Assembly: GCF_000421265.1 (NCBI RefSeq)
Contig: NZ_ATWN01000010.1
Location: forward strand, 1-64,000
Length of the DNA stretch: 64,000 nt
Source: Thalassospira lucentensis MCCC 1A00383 = DSM 14000
GTDB taxonomy: Bacteria; Pseudomonadota; Alphaproteobacteria; Rhodospirillales; Thalassospiraceae
Direction: 5' to 3'
Every line of letters starts with the position of its first letter. Position 1 is the first letter of the stretch. Below are positions 45,912 through 55,158 of this stretch, piece after piece. Position numbers and translations under genes: made by a program. The notes under the pieces are model-generated. The model had not been told where the DNA came from and made no database searches. It saw nothing but the letters and a program-made list of their open reading frames with translations.

Positions 45912-46847
45912 CTAGTCGTCGTCGCCATCGCCGTTCAGATCGACACAGCTGACACCGTTATTATCCAGATCGAGCATGGCACTTAGGAACGATCCTGACT
46001 GATTGGTCGACAGGCCGTGATTGCGGCGGTTTTCAACGAAAAATCCATCGCGTTTGAAATCATCAAGCTGTTGTTGCAGCTTTTGAATATCACTGTTTGG
46101 CATATCACCACTGATGGCGGCGTAGAGATAACAACTGCGATAGGCCAAAGCCCCGTCAATCTTTGGCAGTTTTCCGGGCGTATCACTGATGTCGATGGCA
46201 TTAATGTAATGACGTAAAATATTGCCACCGATGGCAATCAGATCGACCCGATCGGCCAGCAACATTGGCAACAGTAATTCTTCACGCGGGACCATGATCA
46301 ATTGCGCCGCACCGCGTTGCTGCAGATATCCTTGCCGGGCTGATCCCAACAACACACCGATCCGGGCCTCATTCAAAACCTGTTCAAACCCGTGTTCGCC
46401 CCAGTTTTCGGTGGAAATCCCGTATAAGTTCCAGATTGTCCGGCTGATCGGGCCGACCCAGTTAAAGGCGTCTTCGCGTGATTCTGTGCGTGTGGTGGGA
46501 TAAATGACGTGACCGGGTTCTTTGGTCGCCAATTCCATCACCCGTTTCCACGGTACTTGCGCGACCAGCTGGCTTGGGATTCCGGCCTTTTTGAAAACTT
46601 CAATAACAAGATTGTCAAAATAACCGGGTTCTGGACGCCCCGACGATCTGATTTTGGGGTTTTCGGACAAATGGATTTTATAGGTTCCGTCAAATCCCGA
46701 CACCGGACTGCCGAGCGGATCATCTTCGGCGGTGGCAATGGTGGGATTTAAAACCGCCAGAACAAAAAGAGACGTAAAAACAGCCTTCACACGATGCCGA
46801 CACCATCCGTTCGACCGGGTTGCCCACCGTGAAAAGCGATTAATCAT
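45912..46847 (-). CDS. Periplasmic solute-binding (SBP family 3-like) protein with acidic Asp-rich tail
   Basis: 311 residues with an N-terminal signal peptide (about 1-40, cleavage near ATA). The body matches family 3 binding-protein folds: PEPGYFDNLVIEVFKKAGIP and PWKRVMELATKEPGHVIYPT, with ISRTIWNLYGIS. The C-terminus carries DLDNNG and DLNGDGDDD, which look like EF-hand-type calcium loops but are adjacent, not separated by helices. It starts one base after the dnaQ stop, so it is coupled to dnaQ. No ABC permease is nearby, so it may be a sensor or orphan. Confidence 0.75.
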   Translation of the reverse strand: MINRFSRWATRSNGWCRHRVKAVFTSLFVLAVLNPTIATAEDDPLGSPVSGFDGTYKIHLSENPKIRSSGRPEPGYFDNLVIEVFKKAGIPSQLVAQVPWKRVMELATKEPGHVIYPTTRTESREDAFNWVGPISRTIWNLYGISTENWGEHGFEQVLNEARIGVLLGSARQGYLQQRGAAQLIMVPREELLLPMLLADRVDLIAIGGNILRHYINAIDISDTPGKLPKIDGALAYRSCYLYAAISGDMPNSDIQKLQQQLDDFKRDGFFVENRRNHGLSTNQSGSFLSAMLDLDNNGVSCVDLNGDGDDD

Positions 46848-46848
46848 A

Positions 46849-47553
46849 TCACGCCTCTTTTGTTTTTAGCCAAACCGCATCTATGACCTTGCTTTCGATA
46901 TAAGCCTGATGGGCGGCAAGTTCAGTGTCACTGATGATATGGGGGCGTGGTTCCAGACGATTTTCCTTTGGCCCCAGAACGCGTTCTGCGCCGTCTTCAT
47001 CATCGCCGCGCGCATTGGGATCAAGTGACAGGCCGTGCTGACGCCCGCCCAGAAGTTCAAGATAGACCACCGCCAGAAGATCGGAATCAAGCAGTGCGCC
47101 GTGCAAGGTCCGGTTGGAGTTATCAATCTTGAACCGGCGACACAGCGCATCAAGGCTGACCGGGGAGCCGGGGAATTTTTTACGCGCCATTTGCACGGTA
47201 TCAAGGGCGCGGTCCATGGGAATTGTCGGTTTGTTCAGCCAGCCAAGTTCCGCATTGAGGAACTTCATATCAAAGGGCGCATTGTGAATGACCAGGACCG
47301 AATCATCGCCAATGAACTCGATGAAATCATCGGCAACCTCGGCAAAGACCGGCTGATCTTTCAGGAAATCATCGCCAAGCCCGTGCACGTCAAACGCCTC
47401 TTTGGGCATCGGACGTTGCGGGTTGATATACTGGTGATACTGACGCCCGGTGGGCATGTGATTGATCAGTTCGATACAGCCAATTTCCACCAAACGATGG
47501 TCGGAATACGGATCAAGACCAGTGGTTTCGGTATCGAGGACAATTTCACGCAT
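46849..47553 (-). CDS. dnaQ: DNA polymerase III subunit epsilon (3'-5' exonuclease)
   Basis: 234 residues. DEDDh exonuclease motifs are intact: EIVLDTETTGLDP (Exo I), LVIHNAPFDMKFLNAEL (Exo II) and RTLHGALLDSDLLAVVYLEL (Exo III). It proofreads for the replicative polymerase. It is downstream of coaE by 30 bases, and the following SBP gene begins one base after its stop. Confidence 0.96.
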   Translation of the reverse strand: MREIVLDTETTGLDPYSDHRLVEIGCIELINHMPTGRQYHQYINPQRPMPKEAFDVHGLGDDFLKDQPVFAEVADDFIEFIGDDSVLVIHNAPFDMKFLNAELGWLNKPTIPMDRALDTVQMARKKFPGSPVSLDALCRRFKIDNSNRTLHGALLDSDLLAVVYLELLGGRQHGLSLDPNARGDDEDGAERVLGPKENRLEPRPHIISDTELAAHQAYIESKVIDAVWLKTKEA

Positions 47554-47583
47554 GTATCAGGGTCCGATGGTCATAGAGGGTCA

Positions 47584-48165
47584 CTAAAATTGGGCACAAA
47601 TCGCACAAATATGATCAAACGTCACCGCACGCCCCAGCCCTGTCGGGATGATAAAATCGGCGCGCTGTCGTTTGTCATGGTCGGGCATCTGTTTTGACAG
47701 GATGGCGGAAAATTTGCTCGGCGTCATCCCTTCTCGACGCATGACACGTTGGCGTTGAATGAATGCCGGGGCCGATACCACCGCAACGATATCACAGCGC
47801 TTTTCACCGCCGGTTTCATATAAAAGCGGGATATCAAGCACCACAAGATGGCGGCCAAGGGATCGTTGTTGATGCAAAAACCGGATTTCGGCCGCCCGGA
47901 TCAGGGGATGAAGGATTTTTTCCAGGGTGCGCAAAACACCCGGATCGGCAAAGGCCTTTTTGCTGAGGAGCTTTCGGTCAATCCGGCCATTGGTGATAAT
48001 ATCGGGAAAGGTTTGGGCAATCAGATCAAAAGCCGCACCATTTGGTGCCATCAAATCATGGCTGGTCGCATCGGCGTCATGGACCGGCACACCGAGATAG
48101 CGAAACATCCCGGCCGCGGTCGACTTCCCCATTCCGATGGACCCGGTAAGTCCCATTATTATCAT
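47584..48165 (-). CDS. coaE: Dephospho-CoA kinase
   Basis: 193 residues. P-loop GLTGSIGMGKST at the N-terminus; HDADATSHDLM and VLDIPLLYETGGEKRCDIV are CoaE features. It performs the last step of CoA synthesis. It lies 21 bases after aroE in the run aroE-coaE-dnaQ, the usual alphaproteobacterial order near oriC. Confidence 0.96.
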   Translation of the reverse strand: MIIMGLTGSIGMGKSTAAGMFRYLGVPVHDADATSHDLMAPNGAAFDLIAQTFPDIITNGRIDRKLLSKKAFADPGVLRTLEKILHPLIRAAEIRFLHQQRSLGRHLVVLDIPLLYETGGEKRCDIVAVVSAPAFIQRQRVMRREGMTPSKFSAILSKQMPDHDKRQRADFIIPTGLGRAVTFDHICAICAQF

Positions 48166-48186
48166 AATAAGATTACTCTTGAACGC

Positions 48187-49053
48187 TTAATCAGGTGATA
48201 AGACAAAGTCGCGTAGTTCCTGTGTCACTTCAGGATCAATGCCAAACCAGCGATGAAAACCCGGCCGGGCTTGATGCAGCAGCATGCCCAGACCATCGAC
48301 AATCGGGTTGCCACGTTTTTTCGCCTGCATCAGCAAATCGGTCATCAGCGGCGCATAGACGATATCGGTGACAAGGGCAGATGGTGGCAATCCGGTCAGA
48401 TCAATTTCAAGGGCAGGTTGGCCCACCATGCCAAGGCTTGTGGTATTGACGACAAGCGATGCGTTTTCCAATGCGGTCGGTGCGACCGGCCAGCCAATAA
48501 CGGTAATGCGCGGATCGTTGATTTCCGCGGCCAGATCATCAGCACGTTTGCGGGTCCGGTTGGCAATGCGGATTTCCGGGCTGCCTTCATCAAGCAAGGC
48601 GACCAAAACCGCCCGCGACGCCCCGCCCGCGCCCAGCACCACCGCCGGGCCAGAACAAAATGCGATATCGGGCGCTTCCTGACGCAGGTTTTCGATAAAG
48701 CCGAACCCGTCGGTGTTGTCGCCCAGCATCCGGCCATCCTTGGCAAAGGTGACGGTATTGACCGCGCCGATGCGCCGGGCACGTTCAGACAATTCATCAC
48801 ATTCAGGCATCGCCATTTCCTTTTGCGGAATGGTGACATTAACCCCGGAAAAACCAAGATTGCGCAGGGAGTTCAGAGCGGCCTGAAAGTTTTTCGGCTC
48901 AACCGGCAGCGGCATATAGCTGCCATCAATGCCGTATTTCGCCAGCCAGTAGCCATGCAAACGCGGCGATTTGGAATGCGAGACGGGCCAGCCCATGACA
49001 CCGGCCAGACGCGAATTGCCCGAAAGGGTGCGATAAGGAATGCGTGATGTCAT
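48187..49053 (-). CDS. aroE: Shikimate dehydrogenase
   Basis: 288 residues. AGVMGWPVSHSKSPRLHGYW and the catalytic Lys in NVTIPQKEMAM are present, along with the NADP loop GAGGASRAVLVALL. It reduces dehydroshikimate in the aromatic pathway. It follows maf by 50 bases. Confidence 0.96.
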   Translation of the reverse strand: MTSRIPYRTLSGNSRLAGVMGWPVSHSKSPRLHGYWLAKYGIDGSYMPLPVEPKNFQAALNSLRNLGFSGVNVTIPQKEMAMPECDELSERARRIGAVNTVTFAKDGRMLGDNTDGFGFIENLRQEAPDIAFCSGPAVVLGAGGASRAVLVALLDEGSPEIRIANRTRKRADDLAAEINDPRITVIGWPVAPTALENASLVVNTTSLGMVGQPALEIDLTGLPPSALVTDIVYAPLMTDLLMQAKKRGNPIVDGLGMLLHQARPGFHRWFGIDPEVTQELRDFVLSPD

Positions 49054-49103
49054 GACGATGGTGTTCCTGCCGGTTGGTTTTTTGTTCTATGCCACTGCTA
49101 TTA

Positions 49104-49703
49104 TTAAGCTTTCAGCACACCATGATCACGCAAAAAACCGATCAGGGGCAAAAGTGGCAAGCCCAGAACGGTAAAGTAATCGCCGCGCACCTCGGTAAAC
49201 AGCTGGGCACCGATACCTTCAAGCTGATAACCGCCGACACAGTCAAAGATGTCCTCGCCCGCGGCATCAAGATACCAATCAAGCCATTCTTCGGTGAAAT
49301 TGCGCATGGTCAGATGGGCGGTATCAATCGTGCCCCATATGCGTGAGCCTTCTTTATATATAACGGCGGCTGAGACCAATTGATGGGTTTTGCCGCGCAG
49401 GGCCAGAAGCTGTGCGCGGGTATTGTCGCGGTCTTTGGGCTTATCAAACCAGATGCCATTGCATTCGAGCATCTGATCGGCGGCAATGACAATGCCGTCG
49501 GGTTGCTGGCGATACATGCGCAGCGCCTTCATTTCCGCCAATGTTTCGGCGGCTTCGGCCGCATTGGCACCCTCGGCCTTCATTGATTGTTTATAGCCTT
49601 CCTCGTCAATCATCGAGGCAATGGCATCGCAATCGACCCCGGCATTTTTAAGCATGGCGTGGCGGGTTTTGCTGCTGGAGGCCAGAATGAGGCGGTGGTT
49701 CAT
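49104..49703 (-). CDS. maf: Maf-family nucleotide pyrophosphatase
   Basis: 199 residues. LILASSSKTRHAMLKNAG corresponds to the LASASPRR start of Maf (more divergent here), and VIAADQMLECNG to the conserved Asp loop. Maf proteins hydrolyse certain nucleoside triphosphates and are linked to septum control. It lies 81 bases downstream of ppsR. Confidence 0.9.
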   Translation of the reverse strand: MNHRLILASSSKTRHAMLKNAGVDCDAIASMIDEEGYKQSMKAEGANAAEAAETLAEMKALRMYRQQPDGIVIAADQMLECNGIWFDKPKDRDNTRAQLLALRGKTHQLVSAAVIYKEGSRIWGTIDTAHLTMRNFTEEWLDWYLDAAGEDIFDCVGGYQLEGIGAQLFTEVRGDYFTVLGLPLLPLIGFLRDHGVLKA

Positions 49704-49784
49704 GCGGTACTTCCCAAATTCAAGAATTTTGCGTCACTCTATATAGAGTGTCCGGATATAGAGTTTCGGGTCAAAGCAGGTTTT

Positions 49785-50609
49785 CTAATGACCGCGTCGG
49801 TCATACATGGTGGCCATGATCATGGCCGCCGTTTCCTCGATGGAGCGTCGGGTGACATTGATAATCTTCCAACTGCGATCGGTAAAATAGCGTCGCGCCT
49901 GATGGACTTCATCACGCACGGCAACCGGGTCGACATAATCCCCGCCCTCGCCGCGGTCGATTTGGCGCAGGCGGTTTTTACGGATCGAAACCAGCTGATC
50001 GACATCCTTGATCAAACCAACAATCAGCGGCTTTTTAAGCTGATCAAGATCGGGCGGCAGCGGACAGCCCGGCACAAACGGAATATTGGCGGTTTTAATC
50101 CCGCGATTGGCCAGATAGACCGAGGTCGGGGTTTTTGACGTGCGCGAAACACCAACAATCACCACATCGGCTTCTTCAAGATCCCAGCCAGACTGCCCGT
50201 CATCATGCGACAGGGTGTAATCAATGGCCTCGATCCGGCTGAAATATTCCTCGTCCATTTTATGAAGTGCGCCCGTGCGGCCGCGTGATTGTTGCCCCAG
50301 ATAACCGGCCATCATGGTCACTGTATTATCAAGCACATGGCTGTGCGGAACTTGTAACCGGCGACAGCCTTCTTCGAGTTTGCGGCGGATTTCGCTGTCA
50401 AACACGGTGTAAAGGACAATGCCCGGATTGCGTTCAATATCGGCCAAGACGCGCGCCAGCTGGGCGTCGGTTCTGATCAGTGACCAGACATGTTCATGGG
50501 CCCGGACATCAGGAAACTGGGCAATACAGGCCCGTGCCACCCCATCAACCGTTTCGCCGGTCGAATCGGAAACCAGATGAAGATGGAAAATTTTATCTGT
50601 TTCGGCCAT
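49785..50609 (-). CDS. ppsR: Pyruvate, phosphate dikinase/PEP synthase regulatory protein (DUF299)
   Basis: 274 residues. HLHLVSDSTGETVDGVARAC, PHSHVLDNTVTMM and the P-loop-like GVSRTSKTPTSVYLANRG are DUF299 signatures. The family is a bifunctional kinase/pyrophosphorylase acting on PPDK or PEP synthase. This gene flanks oriC in many alphaproteobacteria, as it does here. Confidence 0.94.
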   Translation of the reverse strand: MAETDKIFHLHLVSDSTGETVDGVARACIAQFPDVRAHEHVWSLIRTDAQLARVLADIERNPGIVLYTVFDSEIRRKLEEGCRRLQVPHSHVLDNTVTMMAGYLGQQSRGRTGALHKMDEEYFSRIEAIDYTLSHDDGQSGWDLEEADVVIVGVSRTSKTPTSVYLANRGIKTANIPFVPGCPLPPDLDQLKKPLIVGLIKDVDQLVSIRKNRLRQIDRGEGGDYVDPVAVRDEVHQARRYFTDRSWKIINVTRRSIEETAAMIMATMYDRRGH

Positions 50610-50639
50610 GGCCCATCCGTCTTTTGGCGATTTTTAGCG

Positions 50640-51120
50640 ATGCAAGCACGTAGTTATCCACTTTTTGCCGCCCAAGCGATTTTTGCACTCTTTATTTTAG
50701 GTGTTCGATATCTCGATCACTAGACGGATGGATAAGGCATATTAGTCCAACCCGGGGTTAGGGGTGCGGAGTCGCCCCTGTGGATTAATGTGGATAACGG
50801 GTGCGACTCCGGGTCCATTTTTTCCACAGGATTTATCCTCCCCGTCATACAAAGTTTCTCATACCCTCTGTCCCGAGCGGGATAACTGATTATTTTTTCC
50901 CGTAATAGCAGGGATAAAGAGGCAAAAACCAGCTTTATCCACGTTATCCCCACTCTTCAAAACGGGCTTATCCCAAGGCAGAGTCTGGGAGTCGTTCGGA
51001 GTCGTCCCCAGTTTTCCCCAAGACCGCTTGAGATGGATCATTTTTCCCGAGTCGAATTGTGAATAAACTGTGCGTTAAATTTAATCCCTGTTATCCACAG
51101 GTATCCACCTACAAACAACA
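50640..51120. other. Predicted chromosomal replication origin (oriC)
   Basis: A gene-free, AT-rich stretch between ppsR and hemE, the standard alphaproteobacterial oriC position. DnaA boxes TTATCCACA (perfect) are at 51091-51099 and, inverted, 50789-50797; TTATTCACA is inverted at 51058-51066. One-mismatch boxes are at 50654, 50779 (inverted), 50820, 50935 and 50944. GANTC methylation sites occur at 50769, 50805, 50981, 50989, 50999 and 51049. TTAAATTTAA (about 51075) and the AT-rich 51121-51137 may be the unwinding element. Genes on both sides point away. Confidence 0.85.
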
Positions 51121-51295
51121 TCCTTTTTAATTAAATAAGGGTTTGGTAGGCAGAACGTGGAAAACGTCCCGGCCAAGGCCACAGGACAAAATTAACGGGG
51201 TCAGAAGATCAAAATCTGAGCCACGGGCACTGAGCCCGGGGGTCAGGCCTTGGTCAGCGATAAAAACCGATCGGGACAGAGAAACAGGAAACCAG

Positions 51296-52330
51296 ATGCC
51301 CAATTCGAATAAGACTTTCTTGCGTGCCCTGAATGGTGAAACACTGCCGGTGCCACCCATCTGGCTGATGCGCCAAGCCGGTCGCTATCTTCCGGAATAC
51401 CGTGCGACACGTGCCGAGGCAGGGTCGTTCCTTGATCTTTGCTACAATCCTGATCTTGCCTGCGAAGTCACGTTGCAGCCGCTTCGGCGCTATGACTTCG
51501 ATGCGGCAATTCTGTTCTCCGATATCCTCGTTATTCCGAAGGCACTTGGACAGCATTTGGCCTTCAAGCAGGGTGAAGGCCCACAGCTTGAGCCCATCCG
51601 AGATGCTTCAGGCCTTGGCAGATTGTCGATTGATGGCATTCATTCATCGCTTGGACCCATCTATGAGACCGTTTCAAAGCTGTCTGACGCCATTCCCGAC
51701 CATACCGCCCTCATTGGGTTCGCAGGAGGTCCGTGGACTGTGGCGACCTATATGGTCGAAGGCAAAGGCAGTAAGGATTTTGCCAATATCCGTCGGTTTG
51801 CCTATGGCGATCCCCAAGGGTTTGATCAGCTGATTGATATTGTGGTTGAGGCGACAACGCAATATTTGCTCAAACAGGTTGAGGCCGGGGCGGAATGCAT
51901 CCAGCTGTTTGAAACCTGGGGTGGCGTTTTGTCGGAAAACGGCTTTAAACGCTGGGTGATTGAGCCGACCAAAAAGATTGTCGCCAGTTTGCGCGCCGTT
52001 CATCCGGATTTGCCGATCATTGGCTTTCCGCGTGGTGCCGGATTGCACATGATTGATTTCAAGCAACAAACAGGTGTGACGGCGGTCGGGCTTGATAGTG
52101 GTGTTCCGTTAAAATGGGTTGCGGAAAACCTTCAGAAGCTTGGCCCCGTACAGGGAAACCTTGATCCGATGTATTTGATCACCGGCGGTGATGAAATGAT
52201 CGATGAAACGCGCCGTATTCTTGAAACGCTGAAAAACGGGCCGTTTATTTTCAATCTTGGCCATGGCATTACCCCGGAAACGTCCCCCGATAATGTCGAT
52301 AAGCTGGTGAAATTCATCCGCAACCAATAA
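51296..52330 (+). CDS. hemE: Uroporphyrinogen decarboxylase
   Basis: 344 residues. [13 protein letters not shown] and the [14 protein letters not shown] motif are family hallmarks, with [13 protein letters not shown]. It converts uroporphyrinogen III to coproporphyrinogen III in heme synthesis. ATG 51296 has AGGA six bases upstream and matches family starts; the open frame extends to 51143 but that part is not conserved. It borders oriC. Confidence 0.97.
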   Translation: MPNSNKTFLRALNGETLPVPPIWLMRQAGRYLPEYRATRAEAGSFLDLCYNPDLACEVTLQPLRRYDFDAAILFSDILVIPKALGQHLAFKQGEGPQLEPIRDASGLGRLSIDGIHSSLGPIYETVSKLSDAIPDHTALIGFAGGPWTVATYMVEGKGSKDFANIRRFAYGDPQGFDQLIDIVVEATTQYLLKQVEAGAECIQLFETWGGVLSENGFKRWVIEPTKKIVASLRAVHPDLPIIGFPRGAGLHMIDFKQQTGVTAVGLDSGVPLKWVAENLQKLGPVQGNLDPMYLITGGDEMIDETRRILETLKNGPFIFNLGHGITPETSPDNVDKLVKFIRNQ

Positions 52331-52338
52331 GACCTGCA

Positions 52339-52394
52339 CGCAGTTATTTCAGCCGTCCGGTGATGAATGAACTGAAATAACTGCGTTTTATTTT
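52339..52394 (+). terminator. Terminator of hemE
   Basis: A 15-bp perfect stem, ACGCAGTTATTTCAG with CTGAAATAACTGCGT, is followed by TTTTATTTT. Confidence 0.92.
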
Positions 52395-52567
52395 GTGATT
52401 TTTGAAATCAATCAAATCGATTGGAAAATTCAATGCGTATAGTGGGTTAATTCCGTTGCGTCCGCGGCTTGTTTGACCAGAATAGGTCCGGAGCGGAGCG
52501 GGTTTTATCCATCAATTGACTTCCGGTTTGTCGGGAACTGGTCAAAACGCCATGAAGGATACGCCAA

Positions 52568-53677
52568 ATGTCCGAAACGACGCGTAAGAAACGCGCTATT
52601 GTTCTTTTCAATCTCGGTGGGCCGGACAGCCCGGAAGCGGTCGAGCCGTTTTTGTTCAATCTGTTCAATGACCCGGCGATTATCAGCCTGCCGAACCCGT
52701 TTCGATATTTGCTGGCCAAATTGATTTCACATCGGCGCGCACCGGTCGCACAGGAAATCTATGCCCATATCGGGGGTAAATCACCACTTCTGGAATTGAC
52801 CCAGGAACAGGCAGATGCTCTTCAGGCGGCGTTGAATGCCGATGAGGGTGATACCAAGTACGAAAACCGCTGTTTCATCGCCATGCGCTATTGGAAGCCG
52901 TTTGCCGATCAGACGGCTGCTGAGGTCAAGGCATGGGGCGCGGATGAACAAATCCTGTTGCCGCTGTATCCGCAGTTTTCAACCACCACCAGCGGATCGT
53001 CGGTCAAGGATTGGAAACGGGCGTGCCATGAGGTGGGGCTAAGCGCGCCGATTAAAACCGCATGCTGCTATCCGACCAATCCGGGCTTTATCGATGCCTC
53101 GGCCGAGATGATTAAAATCGGCTATGATACGGCGGTGGCAAAGGCCAAAGAACTTGGTATTGCCGCCCCACGGTTGTTGTTCTCAGCCCACGGTGTGCCC
53201 AAGGCGGTGATTACCAAGCGCGGTGATCCCTATCAGTCGCAGATTGAAAAAACCTCTGCCGCGGTTGTTGAGAAACTCGCAATTGAAGGCTTGGACTGGA
53301 AGGTTTGCTATCAAAGCCGGGTTGGGCCGATGGAATGGATTGGTCCGTCGACCGAAACCGAGATCGAGCGAGCCGGCAAAGAAGGTGTCGGGCTTGTGAT
53401 TGTGCCGATTGCCTTTGTCACCGAACATTCCGAAACGCTGGTTGAGCTCGATATCGAATACGGCGAACTGGCGCATGAGAAAAACGTGCCGATCTATGAA
53501 CGGGTCCGCACCGTGTGCTCACATCCGAAGTTCATTAACGGTTTAGTTTCGGTTGTGAAACAAACGCAAGTTGAACTCGATCAAAACGGATCGGATGATT
53601 ACACGGTTGAAACGCGCGGTTGGTGGTGCCCGGACGAACATTCCTGTGCGGTTGCCAAGCAACCTGGCGGCGCATAA
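52568..53677 (+). CDS. hemH: Ferrochelatase
   Basis: 369 residues. IVLFNLGGPDSPEAVEPFLF, the active His in LLFSAHGVPK and the C-terminal FVTEHSETLVELDIEY motif (catalytic Glu) are present. It inserts iron into protoporphyrin IX. AAGGA is eight bases before ATG 52568. It forms a heme cluster with hemE and hemJ. Confidence 0.97.
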   Translation: MSETTRKKRAIVLFNLGGPDSPEAVEPFLFNLFNDPAIISLPNPFRYLLAKLISHRRAPVAQEIYAHIGGKSPLLELTQEQADALQAALNADEGDTKYENRCFIAMRYWKPFADQTAAEVKAWGADEQILLPLYPQFSTTTSGSSVKDWKRACHEVGLSAPIKTACCYPTNPGFIDASAEMIKIGYDTAVAKAKELGIAAPRLLFSAHGVPKAVITKRGDPYQSQIEKTSAAVVEKLAIEGLDWKVCYQSRVGPMEWIGPSTETEIERAGKEGVGLVIVPIAFVTEHSETLVELDIEYGELAHEKNVPIYERVRTVCSHPKFINGLVSVVKQTQVELDQNGSDDYTVETRGWWCPDEHSCAVAKQPGGA

Positions 53678-53693
53678 GCACAGACATCGTTAA

Positions 53694-53730
53694 AAACAAG
53701 GCCGGTTACCGCTTAGGAACCGGCCTGTTT
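53694..53730 (+). terminator. Terminator of hemH
   Basis: AAGGCCGGTT and AACCGGCCTGTTT form a stem with a 10-base loop 17 bases past the stop. Confidence 0.75.
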
Positions 53731-53803
53731 GCTGATATGGTTTTGGTATCGCGAAGATTACGACAACCATCCCACCCGCAAACGTCATTCAGAGAAGAGA
53801 GAG

Positions 53804-54232
53804 ATGGACAGTTACAGCGTTATTAAATCCTTACATGTCATCAGCATCATTGCCTGGATGGCGGGGCTGCTTTATTTGCCGCGTCTTTATGTCTATCACT
53901 GCGAAGTTGCGCCGGGCTCGGAAGCCAGTGAGAAATTCAAGGTGATGGAACGGCGTTTGTTGCGCGCCATCATGAATCCGGCGATGATCGCGTCATGGAT
54001 TTTTGGCGGTTATTTGATCCATGCAGCCGGTGTGATGACCGAAAGCTGGTTCCACGTCAAATTGCTGTGTGTGGTTCTGATGACGGTATCGCACATGATG
54101 CTGGCGCGCTATCGCCGGGCGTTTGAGGCCGATGCCAATACCAAATCCCAGAAATTCTTCAGGATTTTCAACGAAGTCCCGACGATCCTGATGGTTATCA
54201 TCGTCTTTATGGTGATCGCACGTCCGTTCTGA
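53804..54232 (+). CDS. hemJ: Protoporphyrinogen IX oxidase HemJ
   Basis: 142 residues, four to five membrane segments. SVIKSLHVISIIAWMAGLLY carries the conserved His, and LPRLYVYHCE follows. HemJ oxidises protoporphyrinogen IX in the membrane. ATG 53804 has a purine-rich GAGAGAG leader; an upstream in-frame extension (from 53729) is not conserved in character. The gene lies next to hemH, completing the cluster. Confidence 0.95.
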   Translation: MDSYSVIKSLHVISIIAWMAGLLYLPRLYVYHCEVAPGSEASEKFKVMERRLLRAIMNPAMIASWIFGGYLIHAAGVMTESWFHVKLLCVVLMTVSHMMLARYRRAFEADANTKSQKFFRIFNEVPTILMVIIVFMVIARPF

Positions 54233-54291
54233 TCGCGCTTTTGGGCACAGTATTTTCGGTCGGCAGCGATCATTCATTACGGTATTAAAAT

Positions 54292-54325
54292 AAAAAGGCC
54301 GCCAGATTGGCGGCCTTTGTTTTGA
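54292..54325. terminator. Bidirectional terminator between hemJ and secB
   Basis: AAAGGCCGCC/GGCGGCCTTT with a 5-base loop; T-rich on both strands. Confidence 0.9.
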
Positions 54326-54344
54326 TATCACACCAAATAGAGGA

Positions 54345-54836
54345 TCAGGCGTTGCCCGCAGGCTGGCCGTCCATCTGTTTGGCGAATTTCTTACGGAAAA
54401 GATCAGCAAAATCAATCTGCTGCATCATCAGCGGCGGGAAGCCACCATCGGCAGTCAGGTCTGATACGATTTTGCGCACATAGGGGAACAGAAGACGCGG
54501 CACTTCGATCATCAGAACTGGCAGGCGGTGCTGTTCTTCGACATTCAGCGTCACAACGGCGCCATACTGAAGTTCGGCAATGAAGGCGACCTTATCGGCA
54601 ACGTCGGCTTTGACGTTGATTTTGAGGGTCACTTCATGAAGCTTCTGATCCTGGGTGGTGCGGGCTTCGACATCGACGTCGATATTGATCTTTGGCTGCT
54701 GCTGAAGCGCAACGCTTTCCGGTGCATTCGGATTTTCAAACGAAAGATCCTTGATGTACTGGGTATGGATCGTAATCGGATTTGCCGCGGGCTTCTGTTC
54801 GCCGCCCTGCTCTGCACCAGTGGTATTCTCGGCCAT
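54345..54836 (-). CDS. secB: Protein-export chaperone SecB
   Basis: 163 residues. TQYIKDLSFENPNAPESV and INIDVDVEARTTQ start the fold; LLFPYVRKIVSDLTADGGFPPLMM is the conserved C-terminal signature. It keeps preproteins unfolded and delivers them to SecA. ATG 54836. Confidence 0.97.
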   Translation of the reverse strand: MAENTTGAEQGGEQKPAANPITIHTQYIKDLSFENPNAPESVALQQQPKINIDVDVEARTTQDQKLHEVTLKINVKADVADKVAFIAELQYGAVVTLNVEEQHRLPVLMIEVPRLLFPYVRKIVSDLTADGGFPPLMMQQIDFADLFRKKFAKQMDGQPAGNA

Positions 54837-55158
54837 TAAGTTTCGCTCCCATTAAAGTCGGTCTTGATCAGAAATAAGCCATTCAGGCCCGAAGGACAGA
54901 GCACACCGCAAATTTGTGTAAATGTGGCGTTCGATATTGAACAATACCGGCTGAAATGCTTGTTTCTGACGCCGCAACCCTGCGGCAGATGATCTGGGGT
55001 AGCATGTCTTAACCATGCGGGCAAGCCAATCAGATGCCGTGTAAAGCCCACGGTTCTGCGGTTCTACCGGGCAATCATCAATGCTGCCATGTCAAAACCG
55101 GGCGATGACCCGGAAATGACAGGCAACATGCTGTTATGGGATTGGTGGTGTGATTTTC
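54837..55158. other. Intergenic region between secB and fxsA
   Basis: About 320 bases between two minus-strand genes. It should include the secB promoter. I see no gene, repeat or clear terminator. Confidence 0.5.
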
